DNA of 64,000 nucleotides, from contig JH153653.1 of NCBI GenBank assembly GCA_000226015.1, forward strand, positions 148,963-212,962. Reading direction: 5' to 3'. The stretch comes from Mnemiopsis leidyi. Lineage: Eukaryota; Ctenophora; Tentaculata; Lobata; Bolinopsidae. Of this stretch, positions 1 to 13,069 are shown piece by piece. Under the pieces are notes generated by a model that saw only the letters and a program-made list of their open reading frames with translations, had not been told where the DNA came from and ran no database searches. How positions within the stretch are numbered: position 1 is the stretch's first letter; each line of letters starts with the position of its first letter. The translations under genes and the position numbers were made by a program.

Positions 1-430
1 CCCCCAACTTTTTTGCATTTTCTGATAGTTTAGATCTAAAGGAACATACTGTGAAAGTTTAAAGAAAATCGTACGGTCGGAACACCTCCAAAATCGGCCT
101 GTTCCATGGTCAGCGTACTTATTTCGAGATATTTCCTTGTGTTTGAGGTTGTATCTCGAAAACTAACACATAGACCCCCAAATTTTTTTACATTTTCTTA
201 TAGTTTAGATCAAAAGGAACATTCTGTGAAATTTTAAAGAAAATCGTACGGTCGGAACACCTCCAAAATGGGTTTGTTCTATGGTAAGATATTTCCTTGT
301 GTTTGAAGTTGTATCTCGAAAACTGACTCTTAGACCCCCTATTTTCTCCACGTTATCTTTTAATTTAGCTCAAAAGGAACATACTGTGAAATTTTCAAGA
401 AAATCGTACGGTCGAAACATTTCCAATTTT
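1..430. repeat. Tandem repeat array, about 160-175 bp unit
   Basis: Three successive units share the same landmarks in the same order: a run of C then T, a 'GGAACATACTGTGAAA'-like stretch, 'GAAAATCGTACGGTCG', and a 'TTGTATCTCGAAAAC' segment. Core positions are near 64, 236 and 400, so spacing is about 172 then 164 bp. The copies differ by substitutions and small indels, so the array is not recent. It starts at the window edge and probably continues to the left. No coding capacity is convincing within it. Confidence 0.8.
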
Positions 431-618
431 GAGTTTAAAATTCTATGTTTTCCATTGCAACGGCAAATTTAAGGGCATTCAATGGAACAACTTTGCCGAA
501 AGGCCTTCTGGACGATCTCTTTAGTAAGAAAGTAGACGTAACGCGCGTACTGAATTTTGTTATGTCCCGTTATTTCCACGTACGTTGATGTTTATATTTG
601 TGTAGAATTTAGGAAACC

Positions 619-3600
619 ATGTTGGGGGTCATATTCTCTCAGTTGATTTTATTGGCTGTTAACTTTCCTGAACTACTGAAGCCCGTTTTGTCTAAAACTT
701 GTCTGACTACTTATCGCTCAGGTAAAATCCCGTTGTGCCGATACAGTAGCTCTCCCATGGTAAGCAAAGCTTATAAGCCTCTGTCTGCGGCAGCTTCCAA
801 CGGAAATGTTACAAAACGAAGCAGCAGCCCACAAGTAAAAGAACAAGCCAACGATAGAACTACTACTACTGAGAACCTTGTTGCAAGTCCCACTAATACA
901 ACATCAGCTGAATTGCACGAGTATACCATCAACCCTGCGTCGGACTCAACCACGGATCTCCCAAAACAAACTTTACCCCCTAAAGAGTCTGTCTCATCCG
1001 ATCTGAGTTCCTCAAGAGAGGAACTCGAACTTTACAACTCTAAGAGTATACAGCTTGATCCAGACAGTAGTCACGGTGAATTTGAGCTGTCCAACTCGCG
1101 CAATATGATGTTGGAGGTGTCCTCTAGCTCGATGGATGAGGGGGTTGGGCGAGTGGATCATGGAAGTGGAGAAGTGCTGGATCAAAGTTGTGGGCAAGAT
1201 GTGGAGGGATCTAGAGTGGAAGTGGATACTGCTCTTACCTCGTCTGTGGCCTTGAGAAACAATACGACGTGAGTACAATATTTTCATTTTAAATTGACAA
1301 TCCAACAACTTTATTTGACAGTTTGGTATGTTTTTTAGTCTAATTGAAAAAATCATAACGACACAACAACAAATATAACAATGAATCAAAAACTATGTGA
1401 GAACGCATTTATTTTCAGGAAAACTTCGGAGAAAAGTCCTCCTTCTACTCAGGTGTGTTAATCATATTAAAGGATTTTTCTGGAAACTCCCAAAAATCAT
1501 GAAAATGACTTCTTTTGCTTAATGCACTTTTTATATAATTGACCAGTTCTCCTTTTCAAAATAAACAGAAGCAATATTGTTGTGTCGTACAACTTTTGTC
1601 AAGTGAAACGTGAAAGTTACTGTAAATTTTACATCTCGTGTGACAAAAGATGTACGTGACTACATAACCGCTTCTGTTCATAATGAAACTGACAAAACGT
1701 CCATATTCTACACACCATAGAATCATTATATCATGTCCTCCGTCCAAATACTCTTTTGACATCTAACCCAACGACTACAGAACTTTTACAAAAGTAACGT
1801 AACTGAACAGGTGCTACGACACCTGGAAGCTCTAGAAGCAGTGATAGAGTTGGACATGACTATGCAGTCTACTCCAGGAAGTGCTGCTAAACGCAGGCTG
1901 GATCTTAACTCTCCTCCGTCTTCTCCATCTGAAGCAAGACGGCCCTTTAATCTCAACTTATCTGGGGTAGGAATCTGTTACTTGTTCTATTTCTCTGCAG
2001 TGCTAGTTATACTGTCGTATCTATTTTGGCTTGTCAAAAAATTAAATGTTCCTGAATTTTAAGTTCGTAAACTTTAAAGTGATCTAATGTCAACAAGTTG
2101 AACAAGTATATATTATGTATACTTCCTTCAACAGAAGTCGGGCGGACGTAAAGCACCGGATCTAGCATCCTTCAGCCCCACAGCCTCTAGCCCCTCAACC
2201 CCACGACGTGGTATCTCCTTCTACGTCGAGGTGGACAGTCCTCACTCCCCACGGTCTCCCAGAGCTGCGCTCGCGCGCAGAAACACTATCGCATCGCCTC
2301 GCAGTAGTGCAGACTCTCCGCGTTTGGTCAAAGAGGTGTCATCTCCCCGTGCTAACAGAAAAAGTGGAGGTGAGAACTGAAACTGTGATAGAGTGGTGTT
2401 TTGAACTTTAAAAAAAGAAACCAGGAAAAATGTGCAATTATACTGAGAACTTAGTACAAGTTTGTGCTCAGTTGACTGACTAAAGCAATTTTCATATTAA
2501 ACGCAATTTACATATAAAAATCCTTGTCTAGGACTACCCGGAAGAACTAGATCCAGCTCAGCTCTGCTCACCTCCTCATCACGCCCAGACAGTCCCAAGT
2601 TGGATCTTGTACTTCCCTCCTCTTCTGGTCGTGACGTGACAGAGGAGGTACTAACTCCACGTCGTGTCCGGAACGAGTCGTACAACATGGACACTAGCTT
2701 GGTTGGTTTGTAATACAAACAGACAGACAGACAACCAGCAGGCTTACAGATAAACACAGACAAGTGAATCTGCTGGTATATTGCGACTAAAGAATAGTGA
2801 TACATACATTCTGTAATGCAGATAAGTGATGAACTTATTTGCAGGTCATTGACGCACGTGCCAGCAAGATAACAGCACTCATAAGAGGTTACTTAACACG
2901 TGCACTTCTGAACAGCTACAAAGTGCAACAGCACGTGAAGACCATCAAGGATACTCAGGAGATTTTGTCAGGATACGAGGTGAACTCCGACATGTCAGCT
3001 CAGGACAAGGCTTTCTATGACAGGTTAGATAACATTTAAACATGTTTGTCATTTTTCAAGCTATAATGGTTAATTAATAGTGTTAAGTAATTAAATTCTT
3101 CTGAATTCATTATAATTCGTTCTTAAAATCTAGATCTTAAATTGGTTAGTAAGACAATGATGTTAAAAAGCTGTTATGTCATCAAATTCAATGACAAATG
3201 CTATCAAAACCAAATTGTTCCCGGCAAATTTGGTTTTAATGGCATTTAAAAGAATTTTAATAAGAAATGCATCAGTATCAAGAAAATCTACGAATTTGTC
3301 CTATTTTCCACTAGTAACTATATCAGACTCTTACCAAATAACTCCAAATCGACACACTGCGGTGTCTCGGAGTAAGTGAAATTTCCAAACAGAAAAGTGT
3401 TGCACGTAATTTCAGAACTGCCCATGTTGAACCCCTTCTCACATGTGAGAGTTAGCACCGTTCCAGGGTAGACTGGCAAGTCAGCCGGCTCTGTTGTCAC
3501 TCCAGAGATCAGGATTTCCGTGCAGTCTGAGTGTTGGAGAGAGAGATTTCAGATTAGACTGTATCAGTATGTTTTACATCGTCACAAATATTTGTCAAAG

Positions 3601-6600
3601 CATGGATTCCCTAAATTGATCAACTTACTCTTGGAATACAGTTTTTGGAATAAGCTAATTCTCTCAACAGTCAACAAATAAGAATTTCTCTGAGTCAATT
3701 TATTTCAATGATATCTTTATTCGTACTTGTTTTATTTTCAGGCTTCACTCGGTACTTTCTAGAGGCCGTATCACCGCCCCCGCCGAAAATTTTTCTAAAC
3801 AGAAAAGCGCCTGACTTTTCAGACCAATGTTTTGAACATTCTTCTTTTTTGCTGGAGTTTTTAAACTGGTAAACCACCACTTCATCCAAGTCACACTCTA
3901 TTTTGACGCTTGATTGATCTTTGGTAATAGTCCAAGTCTTGTTCACGTGACTACAAGATGGCGGTGTGAACTCCGTCCAGTTGTCCTCATCTGAACAGAA
4001 TGTTATGAAGTATTTTGGGGGGTTACTTAGCTCGATCTTAATACCACCTGTGCCAGTGTTGGTACTGTCTACGTCTAAACGCAGTCCAATATGGAGCCAA
4101 CTCCCACTTCCAAAAGGAGAATCCGTCATTATCTGTAGAGGAGATTTCTCGAAATCATGTGCTATCTTAGTCCCTTTATCACCTGCTACACTCCAACCTG
4201 GGTTTGAGAAGTTGTTATCTAGAAAAGGACAATCCATCGGCTAATTCAAAAACAGAATCGAAAACAATGTAAACGGTATTGTCAAATTCCCTTAGATACT
4301 ACCTGTATCCTGTGAAGCCCTCAACGCAAGAAACGATAAAAACGTCAAAATCGATTGTTTTCGTCTTAACATATCACATGTTCAGTTTATCACGCCATAA
4401 CAAATTGACTTGGTTCTTCCGCATCTAGTGAGATACTGATAAAAGTGTCACAAACTATGACAATGTTTAGAAATGAAAACTGGACAGTAACTCTTAGAAT
4501 TGGTTCGACCAAACTATTTGGAAATGTCGCAAAATTCAACGGGAAAATGAGCATCATTTAAATCAAGTTTTTAAAAAGATCCCTTGCAGAATGATTCGTT
4601 GCTACGCTTGTTTGATTCCCTGAATTCGCGCTAAAAGTCGAAACATTTCAAGCGAACTCTCCAAGACGCAGTAGAAGTCAAAAGTCGAAATTAAGTTAAT
4701 CAGTGCAGTCTGCGGTCGGACTCGGAGAGGGATGACAATGATAACTGTGTGCTCCTGCTCTATTGTTCCACCTATCCAGTACTTTCACAAAACCTGCAGT
4801 ACCAGACTACAAGCTGTATTTAATTAACTTTCTCCGCACATGAACTCCATACAATCTGTACTTATTCACATACTTCCCGGCTCAGCTCCACACTACTCTA
4901 CTCTAGTAAGATACGTGACGTTTGTAAGTGCTGGACTTTGAGAGAAGAACAATGGTATTATTCGAGTCAGGTTGGTATCGTGAATAAGGTACGGTTACAA
5001 CCACCCAGCTAGAGATTTCTAGTAATATGTGTTTGTTTGGAAGAAAACTTGCAATTTTACCGCATCATCGCGAACAGTTTCTATCATGGGTATCCGTGTC
5101 TTGTGACTTTCGAGAATATTTCAAAAAAGAAGGAGGGTCTCTAAACAGTTACTACATATATCACTTTCGAGATATATATCACTTTCGAGAATATTTCAAA
5201 AAAGGAGGGTCTCCAATAAAAGGAACCACAATGAAGTACTGTGTAGAATAGGAGACAAGCGATGAAAATGTATAATAATTGTAAATAAATCTTGACAGTT
5301 GTCAAGTTCTCTTAAATTACGCCAATTAGACCTGAATAAATAGACTTGAACATGCCGACCAGAAGGGGTGATGTACCTAGAGTTGAAACAATAGCGGCAT
5401 GTCACAAGAAATAGGAGCATGCCGACCAGAACGGGTGATGTACCTAGAACAATAGCGGCATGTCACAAGAAATAGGAGCATGCCGACCAGAACGGGTGAT
5501 GTACCTAGAGTTGAAACAATAGCGGCATGTCACAAGAAATAGGAGCACAATACAAGAGTACAGAAGTGAGATATAGAAGCTGACAGGTGAGCATGATAAT
5601 CACATTGTCATGGTTCTTCTTCCAGCTGTTTCACTGATCGGTCAAGTGTGGAGAAGGGGAATATCCCTCACTTGAAATCTTTATCATCTGAATCTCGGTC
5701 TAGGTCTGCGTTCTCGTAAATCATCAAATCATGCCTTCATCGGCAATGAATCTGTATATGATTCTCAAAATCAGCCACGTATGAATAAGACAGGCAGTTT
5801 CTGTCTGTCTCTGTCAGGTTATAGAGAGGGTGGTTATGATTGAAGGTTGACCCGGACAGCTGGACTTAATGTTTATCTTTGTTGGAGGGAAGTAAGCGTA
5901 ATTACAGAGTAAGCAAAGTACAAAGATAAGACCGTATCGCGTAAACTCTTATTCCTCCTGGTACGGCAGAGTTGAATTCTGTACTTTCTTATTGAAGCCA
6001 AATTAATTAAACATCTGTTCCTGCACGTGTGTCATGCCAGAACAAACAGAAAATAAATTTTCCCGACCACGTGGAGCGTATTGTAAAGAACAGTTCGACT
6101 AAATGATCGTGCCCAGACAATTTCCACTGACGTTGTTTATGATATGTACATATGTATGTCATATCTTATGGTTCTTCGTTATAAACAATAACTCCTCCAA
6201 AAATTTACGATATTGTATGAGCAGATGATTGAGATGCAACAAATCTCAGATTTATATAAAAAGTAAAAACCATTTCACACCAGGTTAAAGGAGACGTTAC
6301 AGCAGACAAAAGAGAGACTACACTCGATCTTCTTTGACACGAGCGTATCAGATCAGATGACTCTGATCGCTAACACCCGATCTGCCCGACGTGAAGTCCA
6401 ACACAAGGAGGTTAATTTTAAACTTAAATTGAAGTCCAACACAAGGAGGTTAATTTTAAACTTAAATTGAAGTCCAACACAAGGAGGTTAATTTTAAACT
6501 TATAATCTATTGTGTTACTTAAACCGTTTTAACCGTTAGTTAAACATAAAGAATAAGTAAACACCACAACCAATCCCCTCATTCATCGTATTGCATCCTC

Positions 6601-9600
6601 TACAAAAATGGGCGATACTAGCAATAGTAGAACAAGATTGCTGAACAAGATACAGTGTCAGTTAAATGCCAGCCCTAGTCCATGCTATATTTAAGGGTCC
6701 AGGTTCTACGATAATAGCCGTGGTAACGCTGAATAAGATACCATGTTTAGTTAATGAAGTACTGTAACTCTAGTCAGCTCGATAACCTTGTAGTGATGGG
6801 AGTGACATACCAACAATGAAATGTTAGGTCCTGTTCGGGCAGGCAGTGTTACTCTGTACACGTCACACTGGATCACGTCAGCTAGATATTGGAGTTAATT
6901 AGCAGGTCGACGTTGTCATGGAAACAGTGGGATAGCTTTTTTTATGTGTTTCACATATACTGTGTAGATTGTTCTTAGGTTTTAAGACAGTAGTTATGGA
7001 ACCAGAAACATTAGTTTTAATTCAGACTTTTTGGTAACCCCGTCATTCAGTTGCATGGTCATATGCGCCTGAGTGGACCGTTGCACGAAGGTTAATAATC
7101 ACGAGTGATAAACTTACGAACAATAATTCTGAACGCACTATATGATTATAATTATGGAGCTTGGATTTCAGCTGATCACTGTAGTTGCAGGGAAAACTGG
7201 TAAAGCCCGGAAGCGCACGAAAAAGAATGGCTAAAAAGTAAGTCAAATTTGAGTGGACTATTTTAGGACGTTTTAGGACGATGATATTAAAGATAAGTGG
7301 AAAAATCAAATATTTGTTTGTCCTGTTGTAGTGACTGACCCAAATGAATCGAAACAATTCCCTTTTTCATCTCGATGGTAGGGTTCTCCATCATTGATTT
7401 TACTAGTAGATTTATGTTGGCCGAGAGAACGGTATTTTTGGGGAAAAGTCACAAATTCTTCATATCATGTGACAGTGCTCGACTAATGAGAAGGTAGATA
7501 CGATCATTCTATACCGAGCAACACTTTCGCGCAGTGTCGTGATATAACTCCTCCCCAAAAATACCTTTTTCTATTATTCATCAATATGTTCATGATTTAA
7601 TGATCAAAATCCCACGGATTTTCTAATTCCTGACCGAATGGCATGTTTGTCATGCAGTGAACAATGCGTTTCCAGAATCGGCTCTTTTGTTTGTGTTTAT
7701 GAAGCGATTCAAGTCACATTATCCACCGTCTTGTAAAAAACAAACAATGCTGGTATGAAAAGTAGCATACGCTGCACTGTAGTTATGTCCTACTTAGCCA
7801 ATAAAATTGTTGTTCCTCAGAACCGTTCGGCAGAAAGCTTGGATCTAAGTGTAAGCCATAAGGAAACCGACTAAGTTCCCCATCATTCGAGATGCTGTGG
7901 TGTTTAGCCGTTTGAGATAAAAAGAATGAAAAGGGACATGCAATTGGAATGAGAAAGAGACATTTAGAAGCAGTCAAGTTTCAGACAATATAACTTTTTA
8001 TACGTGTGAATTTTGTTATGAAGACTTTGTAAGTGTTTGATACTGATTTAAACTTTTTAAATATCAAAAATCTCAATATAGCCTACTTAAGCTTAACATA
8101 TATTGAAAACGATTTTTTAAAATATTACTGTCTGATTTCTTTCACTATTAGATGAAAGATCACCTTGTGATTACTAATTGTAAATTGTATGATGTGTCAT
8201 ATATACTTGAGTGTTGCCAAAAACGCAAAATTTACCGTATTTGTATTTGTGAATTGTGATGCAATTTATCGCAAACTGAACAACCTTGTGCTTCGGATTT
8301 TGAAAACGGCGTTTTTGGACAATTAGAGAATTAGGAATACTAAAGTTCAGTCAGTTCTACGTTGTGCAGACCATAAAACAAACAAAATATGAAATTAAAA
8401 TTAAAAAACTGAATTTCCTCTCTATAACCATTGACCAAAACTTGGAACATAATCTCCTGTGTGGTAATGTTACCTAAGAAGGTTCTTGATTATTTCTGGT
8501 ATCCGATACGAATAAGTGAATCATTATCTATACCAGAACATAACAGCGTCGCTTGCCTTCCATTATCGGATAAATACACACTTTCTGCAGGAATACAGTT
8601 GAGTGTACAGCAAGACAGAAGAAAACTAGATGCAGTTGTAAGTTTTGTTACAATTCAACTACTTCTTATCATATTTTGTAGTAATGTAGCACTATTTTGA
8701 ATTTCATGATGAGCGTCTGCCCCAGACCCTATTCTTCTTTATAGTTATACCCTTACTTTTCCACTGACCTCCAAATGATTTTGGTTTAAAAAATGGAGCT
8801 GTAACAAGGCTTAAATTGCTACCCATCAATTCTGGTTAAAATTGTCATCAAGGTCTCTGTTGTCTTTTGAAAACCTGCTTTTACCAACACATCAACATTA
8901 GCAAGGGCAAATAGGTTTTTTTCATCATATTTATTGACCATACTCTAAGCCCTCAATTACAAGTAATTAGTAATAGTACTAGCAGTAGTTCCTAGAAATT
9001 AGTTCTGATATGGAAGGCTTGGTTCGACGTTGATCAATATGCTTAAAGATAAAAGCACGCAGTTTTGATTATAAAGATAAAACATGCCACTTCATGAAAT
9101 TCCTATACACTTAATCTTAGGTCGCGTAAGTTCAGCCGTCAGCGTCGCCACGAAGAAAAATCCGGGCGGCGAAATAACAGTATAGTTCCACATGTCAATG
9201 TCATTGTCAACAAAGAAAAGAGCGCTATTCTACTATTATCTCCATTGTACTGTTTTGTTCGACAGAATGGATGTATAACTGGTACCGATTGCAATACTCG
9301 TACAAGTGCACGAGTTTTTTTATAAGGCATGTATAATTTATTGCCATACGATAAGACGAATTAATTCTTTGTGGGCAAGCTTATTCTTCAATTTGGTCCT
9401 TTTTATTTGCTCGATGATCAACCCTGTTCGCGTATCAGCGTTGTGACAATTACTTGCCGGTAGTGGGAAATGGGAATACTGGTTGAACTGGACCCGTTAC
9501 CTTTCACACAAAAACAGAGAGACACATTAGTGAATTTACAGAACATGATTTAGGCTACTTATATTACAATTAATTAGTAATAAATGAAAAAGTATGATGA

Positions 9601-10517
9601 ATCGTTCAGTCACTTTTGATTATCATCACCGACATACCGCGCTAATAGTCACGCTCACATACTTGCTCATGATAATGCATGTCCAGTTTTACCTATTGTC
9701 CGCCGTCTAGAAGCTCCATTACTGATACCTTCTTCACCAATTACTCGGTGATCTAAAGGCAGTGCTGGCTATATACCGTTTAATTTCCGGTGAAATTGGA
9801 AGACAATAAAGTAACTAAATGAAGTATTAGCGGTTGCAATTCATTTAATATACTACTTTTAGTCGATCAACAGTCGTTCATTGCTTTTACAATTACATTG
9901 GTTTCATATTTACACAGGCACACCTCAATGCTTTATATAAACTTTCAGTTGCCAGTGCCACGATATCGCTGCTACAGTATCGTTAAATTATACAAAAATC
10001 CATCTGAAAGTTTTATAATTTTATTTAATTTCTAAGTTTACTTTTAAGTGTTCAAAATGTTAACAATTTTACCCCCCCCCTCCTTATAAATTTTAACCTT
10101 TTGAAAACCCCTTCCATCCACCTAGCTTAAATTATAAAATACCAATAATATCTTAATAATAATATGTGAACGACCCATAAGATTTAGGATTGCTTTAATC
10201 ATAATTAAATTAATTAATAATTAATTATACAAGCATACAATTACATTACATTATTCAATGTTGTTGTTATATTTCTATATTTGTCCTCACTGTCTCCTTC
10301 TCTAGGATCTAGAGTCTCTGTCTAGATGCCGGTAAACGTTGGGAGGTACAGCGCCGCGACACGCTCTAGTGCCGCTCACATCTCCCTCGGACACAACAAG
10401 AAGAAGAACAGTCAAGCTAAGTGCATGAACCACTATGAGGCTAACATGAGCTCCGCTAAAAGGGAGAGTCAACTCAAGAAATGCATCTTGTGGCGGGGCA
10501 ACATGGTCCAGGTATGA
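619..10517 (+). CDS. CCP110: CCP110/CP110-like centriolar protein, 5' end missing
   Basis: Eight exons join in frame: 619-1268 (true 5' boundary uncertain), 1419-1452, 1811-1966, 2135-2369, 2532-2701, 2845-3023, 6284-6410 and 10326-10512, or 10326-10517 if the last exon reads into TGA. The first exons encode low-complexity Ser/Thr/Pro- and Asp/Glu-rich sequence with repeated SP/TP sites. The diagnostic part is exons 6-7: an IQ-like helix (KITALIRGYLTRALL, then VKTIKDTQEIL) followed by RLHSIFFDTSVSDQMTLI. This matches the conserved C-terminal region of CP110, the centriole-capping protein that restrains ciliogenesis with CEP97 and binds calmodulin. Exon 8 carries RYSAATRSS, resembling the 'LSAAT' stretch near the CP110 C-terminus, and is basic. 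The N-terminus of the family is absent. The hydrophobic first 35 residues may be intronic read-through. Family call fairly sure; exon 8 and the termini less so. Confidence 0.72.
3318..4372 (-). CDS. Small secreted protein: lectin-like domain plus sushi (CCP) module
   Basis: Exons on the minus strand are 4303-4372, 3727-4218 and 3526 down to a stop at 3318, with a possible GT donor after 3335 instead. Exon 1 encodes a signal peptide (MLRRKQSILTFLSFLALRAS) and ends in phase 1. Exon 2 starts after the acceptor CTTTTCTAG, at NNFSNPGWSV, and encodes about 164 residues. It shares the landmark SPLQIMTDS with TPLQIMTAN in the second domain of the gene at 55.5-58.3 kb, and ends with DTASRKYR, like DTATQKYR there. 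Exon 3 is a CCP-like module with four Cys. The gene lies entirely within CP110 intron 3024-6283 in opposite orientation. The domain is a likely extracellular beta-sandwich that I cannot name; function is unknown. Confidence 0.6.
4373..5347. other. Intronic/intergenic AT-rich stretch
   Basis: This covers the 5' flank of the nested secreted gene and part of the large CP110 intron. I see no supported exon. Short open frames near 5027-5251 have no splice or family support. A short direct duplication ('ATATCACTTTCGAGA') lies near 5158-5190. Confidence 0.5.
5350..5545. repeat. Three-copy tandem repeat, about 60-67 bp unit
   Basis: Three copies begin at 'CATGCCGACCAGAA' near 5351, 5418 and 5478. 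Each continues through 'GGGTGATGTACCTAGA' and 'AATAGCGGCATGTCACAAG'. The middle copy lacks a short 'GTTGAAA' segment. High identity between copies suggests recent expansion. It lies within a CP110 intron. Confidence 0.85.
6393..6502. repeat. 38-bp tandem repeat spanning a CP110 splice donor
   Basis: Units at 6393-6430, 6431-6468 and 6469-6502 are nearly identical. Each contains the last 18 nt of CP110 exon 6284-6410 and the following intron donor (CACAAGGAG, then GTTAAT). The 5' splice site is therefore present three times in a row. The two extra exon-end copies would add 38 nt each, not a multiple of three, so use of a downstream donor would shift the frame. Confidence 0.9.
6503..10325. other. 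Large CP110 intron, no supported exon
   Basis: About 3.8 kb of AT-rich sequence with no convincing coding exon, homopolymer runs (a poly-C tract near 10073) and no clear transposon ends. An open frame at 8431-8700 on the plus strand ends at a plausible donor (GCAGTT, then GTAAGT), but it has no recognisable family and no clean acceptor. Confidence 0.4.
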
Positions 10518-12060
10518 ACTTGGAGTTGTTTGTTTTAAGGTGCGTCTCATTAGTCACTCAGTCACTAAAAGCAACAATTTTTTTCATATGATTGCCTATA
10601 GATGTGCTATATTGTTAATACCAAAATTCAACCTTCCCACTTACCTTCCCATTTACGAAAAACCGCTTGTAAACGATCATTGTCGGGTTAAGTGAAGGTT
10701 TTTTCTCACTTTGCCTCTATATAATCTGGCATGCACCTGACAAATATTTTCGGGGTATATCTATTGAACAGCTTGTGGTATACGTTGTTCTTCGGAAAGG
10801 TTCTGTCTATTAGAGGAAGGAATTTCCGTTCAATCTTCTTTCTAAATGTTGGGGACAGGAGTAGTAAATACCATGTTATGCGCTTAGTCAATAAAGTCAC
10901 CGGACATATTTCTTTTCCTTGTTATCTTTATCGATTTCGTTCGATTTCTGATCTGATTTTAAAGTTTGCCTGCTAAATGTTACCACTTCTGGCAAGAGCT
11001 TTTAGATGCAGTGAAAAGAGACCAGCATATGACTCCGAAATCTATTGGAATTTAATCTCCGTTACTAATAATTGACACGTCACAATTATATCTTGCAAAC
11101 TCGCTTCTGTTACAAAGACGACTGATTGTTTTTTCAAACTCCGGCCAACTCAGAGTAAGACCGAAACATTGCGTCAACTGTGCAATACTGACGTAACCAT
11201 AGAATAGGTAAATCGAATTCAAAACCTGCTTTGCTTTTACGGGACGATCCTACGTAATATCTTTGTCTAGCCCTAATGTGTCATGAATGCATGAAAGCAT
11301 ATCGTCTCGCTTATGGTGTCTTGTAGTACCTAGTACAGAATGCAATGCAAACGTAATGTCCAGCTCCAAGTGTTTCAGTTATTCAGTCAGATGACTGCAT
11401 TCCACCCCTACTCCATTATATTTCCTCCAAAATAACTGAACTTCCAGACAGGCGCAATGAAGGTGAAATATCTAGCCAAATATCTTGGTATTATTGCCTT
11501 CTTGGGATGGTTTATGCAATGTGGCTTAATATTTCAAGCCCCACAAAACTGTTAGCATTGTTTAGGAAAAACACTCGCTCTATGTTCGCCTGTCATTAGT
11601 GGAAATTACACGCAAAAATACATGACTTTTAATTGAAAATTGTGGATAGTAATCTTAAGTCTCGAGGTATGGTCCAGATCTTTTGATCGCAGATCGGAGT
11701 GGCGAGATCTACTTATTAAAGCTATACGTGGTTGGATATAAGTCCGCGCTTTAATTGACTGTGTGAAGAAGCACTCAGTCTTTTGTTGTTCGATAATTTG
11801 AAAAGAGAGAGAGCGAGAACTACCGGCACACTTTTGCTTGGCATAATTGACCGAGGTTTGAACATAGTTTTACTTATGGTTGCGATAACGGACTATGCAG
11901 TTAACACCACTTGTTATTTGTCCGACGAACCGCCAATGAAACCGTGCTACTATTGTTGAAATTGTCCTGCTAGTTTCACGCTAATTTTATCGAGTTGGCC
12001 GCATCCCAATTGTACGGACATAATAAGTCCTGGGATGGGAATGAAACACACAGGAGCAGG
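10518..12060. other. Intergenic stretch without recognised genes
   Basis: Lies between the CP110-like gene and the repeat-rich region before the potassium channel. Composition is AT-rich with scattered short open frames on both strands that show no conserved motif or splice context. The channel's missing first exon could lie here or in the gap downstream. Confidence 0.4.
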
Positions 12061-12074
12061 GGCAAAAGTTTGTC

Positions 12075-12225
12075 GCGGTGGGTGCGGAATCGCGATATTT
12101 GGCGTTAACCGCGACAAATCGCGATATTTGGCATTTGCCGCGACAGATCGTGATTATCTTATTTTTCCACGATAAGTCGCGATTTTCACTATTTTCCGCG
12201 TCAGACCGCGATTTCATTCACTCTT
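12075..12225. repeat. Degenerate about 30-bp repeats rich in CGCGA
   Basis: Roughly four diverged copies of a unit with 'AATCGCGATATTTGGC' followed by 'CCGCGACA'. The first two are close copies; later ones degrade to 'AGTCGCGATTTTCAC' and 'ACCGCGATTTC'. The CpG density stands out from the AT-rich surroundings. Confidence 0.6.
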
Positions 12226-12261
12226 AGCAGTCAAATTCCAGGGATTCCTGCGTTCCGAAGA

Positions 12262-12396
12262 CGACTTGACCAGTCGTTACAAAAGTTGACCAGTCGTTAC
12301 AAAAGTTGACCAGTCGTTACAAAAGTTGACCAGTCGTTACAAAAGTTGACCAGTCGTTACAAAAGTTAGACCAGTACGTTACTAAAAGTTAGTACC
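12262..12396. repeat. 20-bp tandem repeat running into an assembly gap
   Basis: The unit 'TTGACCAGTCGTTACAAAAG' is repeated about five times without change, then degenerates just before a run of N at 12397-12829. The array probably caused the assembly break, so its real length is unknown. Confidence 0.9.
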
Positions 12397-12829
12397 NNNN
12401 NNNNNNNNNNNNNNNNNNNNNNNNNNNNNNNNNNNNNNNNNNNNNNNNNNNNNNNNNNNNNNNNNNNNNNNNNNNNNNNNNNNNNNNNNNNNNNNNNNNN
12501 NNNNNNNNNNNNNNNNNNNNNNNNNNNNNNNNNNNNNNNNNNNNNNNNNNNNNNNNNNNNNNNNNNNNNNNNNNNNNNNNNNNNNNNNNNNNNNNNNNNN
12601 NNNNNNNNNNNNNNNNNNNNNNNNNNNNNNNNNNNNNNNNNNNNNNNNNNNNNNNNNNNNNNNNNNNNNNNNNNNNNNNNNNNNNNNNNNNNNNNNNNNN
12701 NNNNNNNNNNNNNNNNNNNNNNNNNNNNNNNNNNNNNNNNNNNNNNNNNNNNNNNNNNNNNNNNNNNNNNNNNNNNNNNNNNNNNNNNNNNNNNNNNNNN
12801 NNNNNNNNNNNNNNNNNNNNNNNNNNNNN

Positions 12830-12882
<53 letters not shown>
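12830..12882. repeat. (TC)n microsatellite
   Basis: An uninterrupted TC dinucleotide run directly after the N gap. The true length may be larger because the gap is adjacent. Confidence 0.95.
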
Positions 12883-12885
<3 letters not shown>

Positions 12886-13069
12886 AGCTTTTCTCGTCTT
12901 AATCGGTAGCTGATACTAAGGCTTTTGGAATGGACTTTATAGATCATATTATGAATATAGGTTCCCGAGTAAAACTGAAGTTCAATTGTTATACAAGATT
13001 AATGAGACTGTAAGTTGACTTTTTGACAATCTGAGAAACCTACCTTGACTTGCAATGAAACACTGACAG

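Noticed and set aside
1012-1389. Minus-strand frame opposite the first CP110 exon
   Set aside because: Shadow of the plus-strand coding exon; no independent motif.
3024-3334. Misassembly or inversion between CP110 and the sushi exon
   Set aside because: First suspected because neither gene seemed to finish. Finding the next CP110 exon at 6284-6410 in matching phase makes a nested gene the simpler explanation.
8431-8700. Plus-strand 89-residue frame in a CP110 intron ending at GTAAGT
   Set aside because: No acceptor with a good pyrimidine tract, no family resemblance, and no evidence it belongs to CP110. Kept only as a note.
12366-12947. Long minus-strand open frame across the gap
   Set aside because: Most of it is N bases plus the (TC)n microsatellite; there is no coding evidence.
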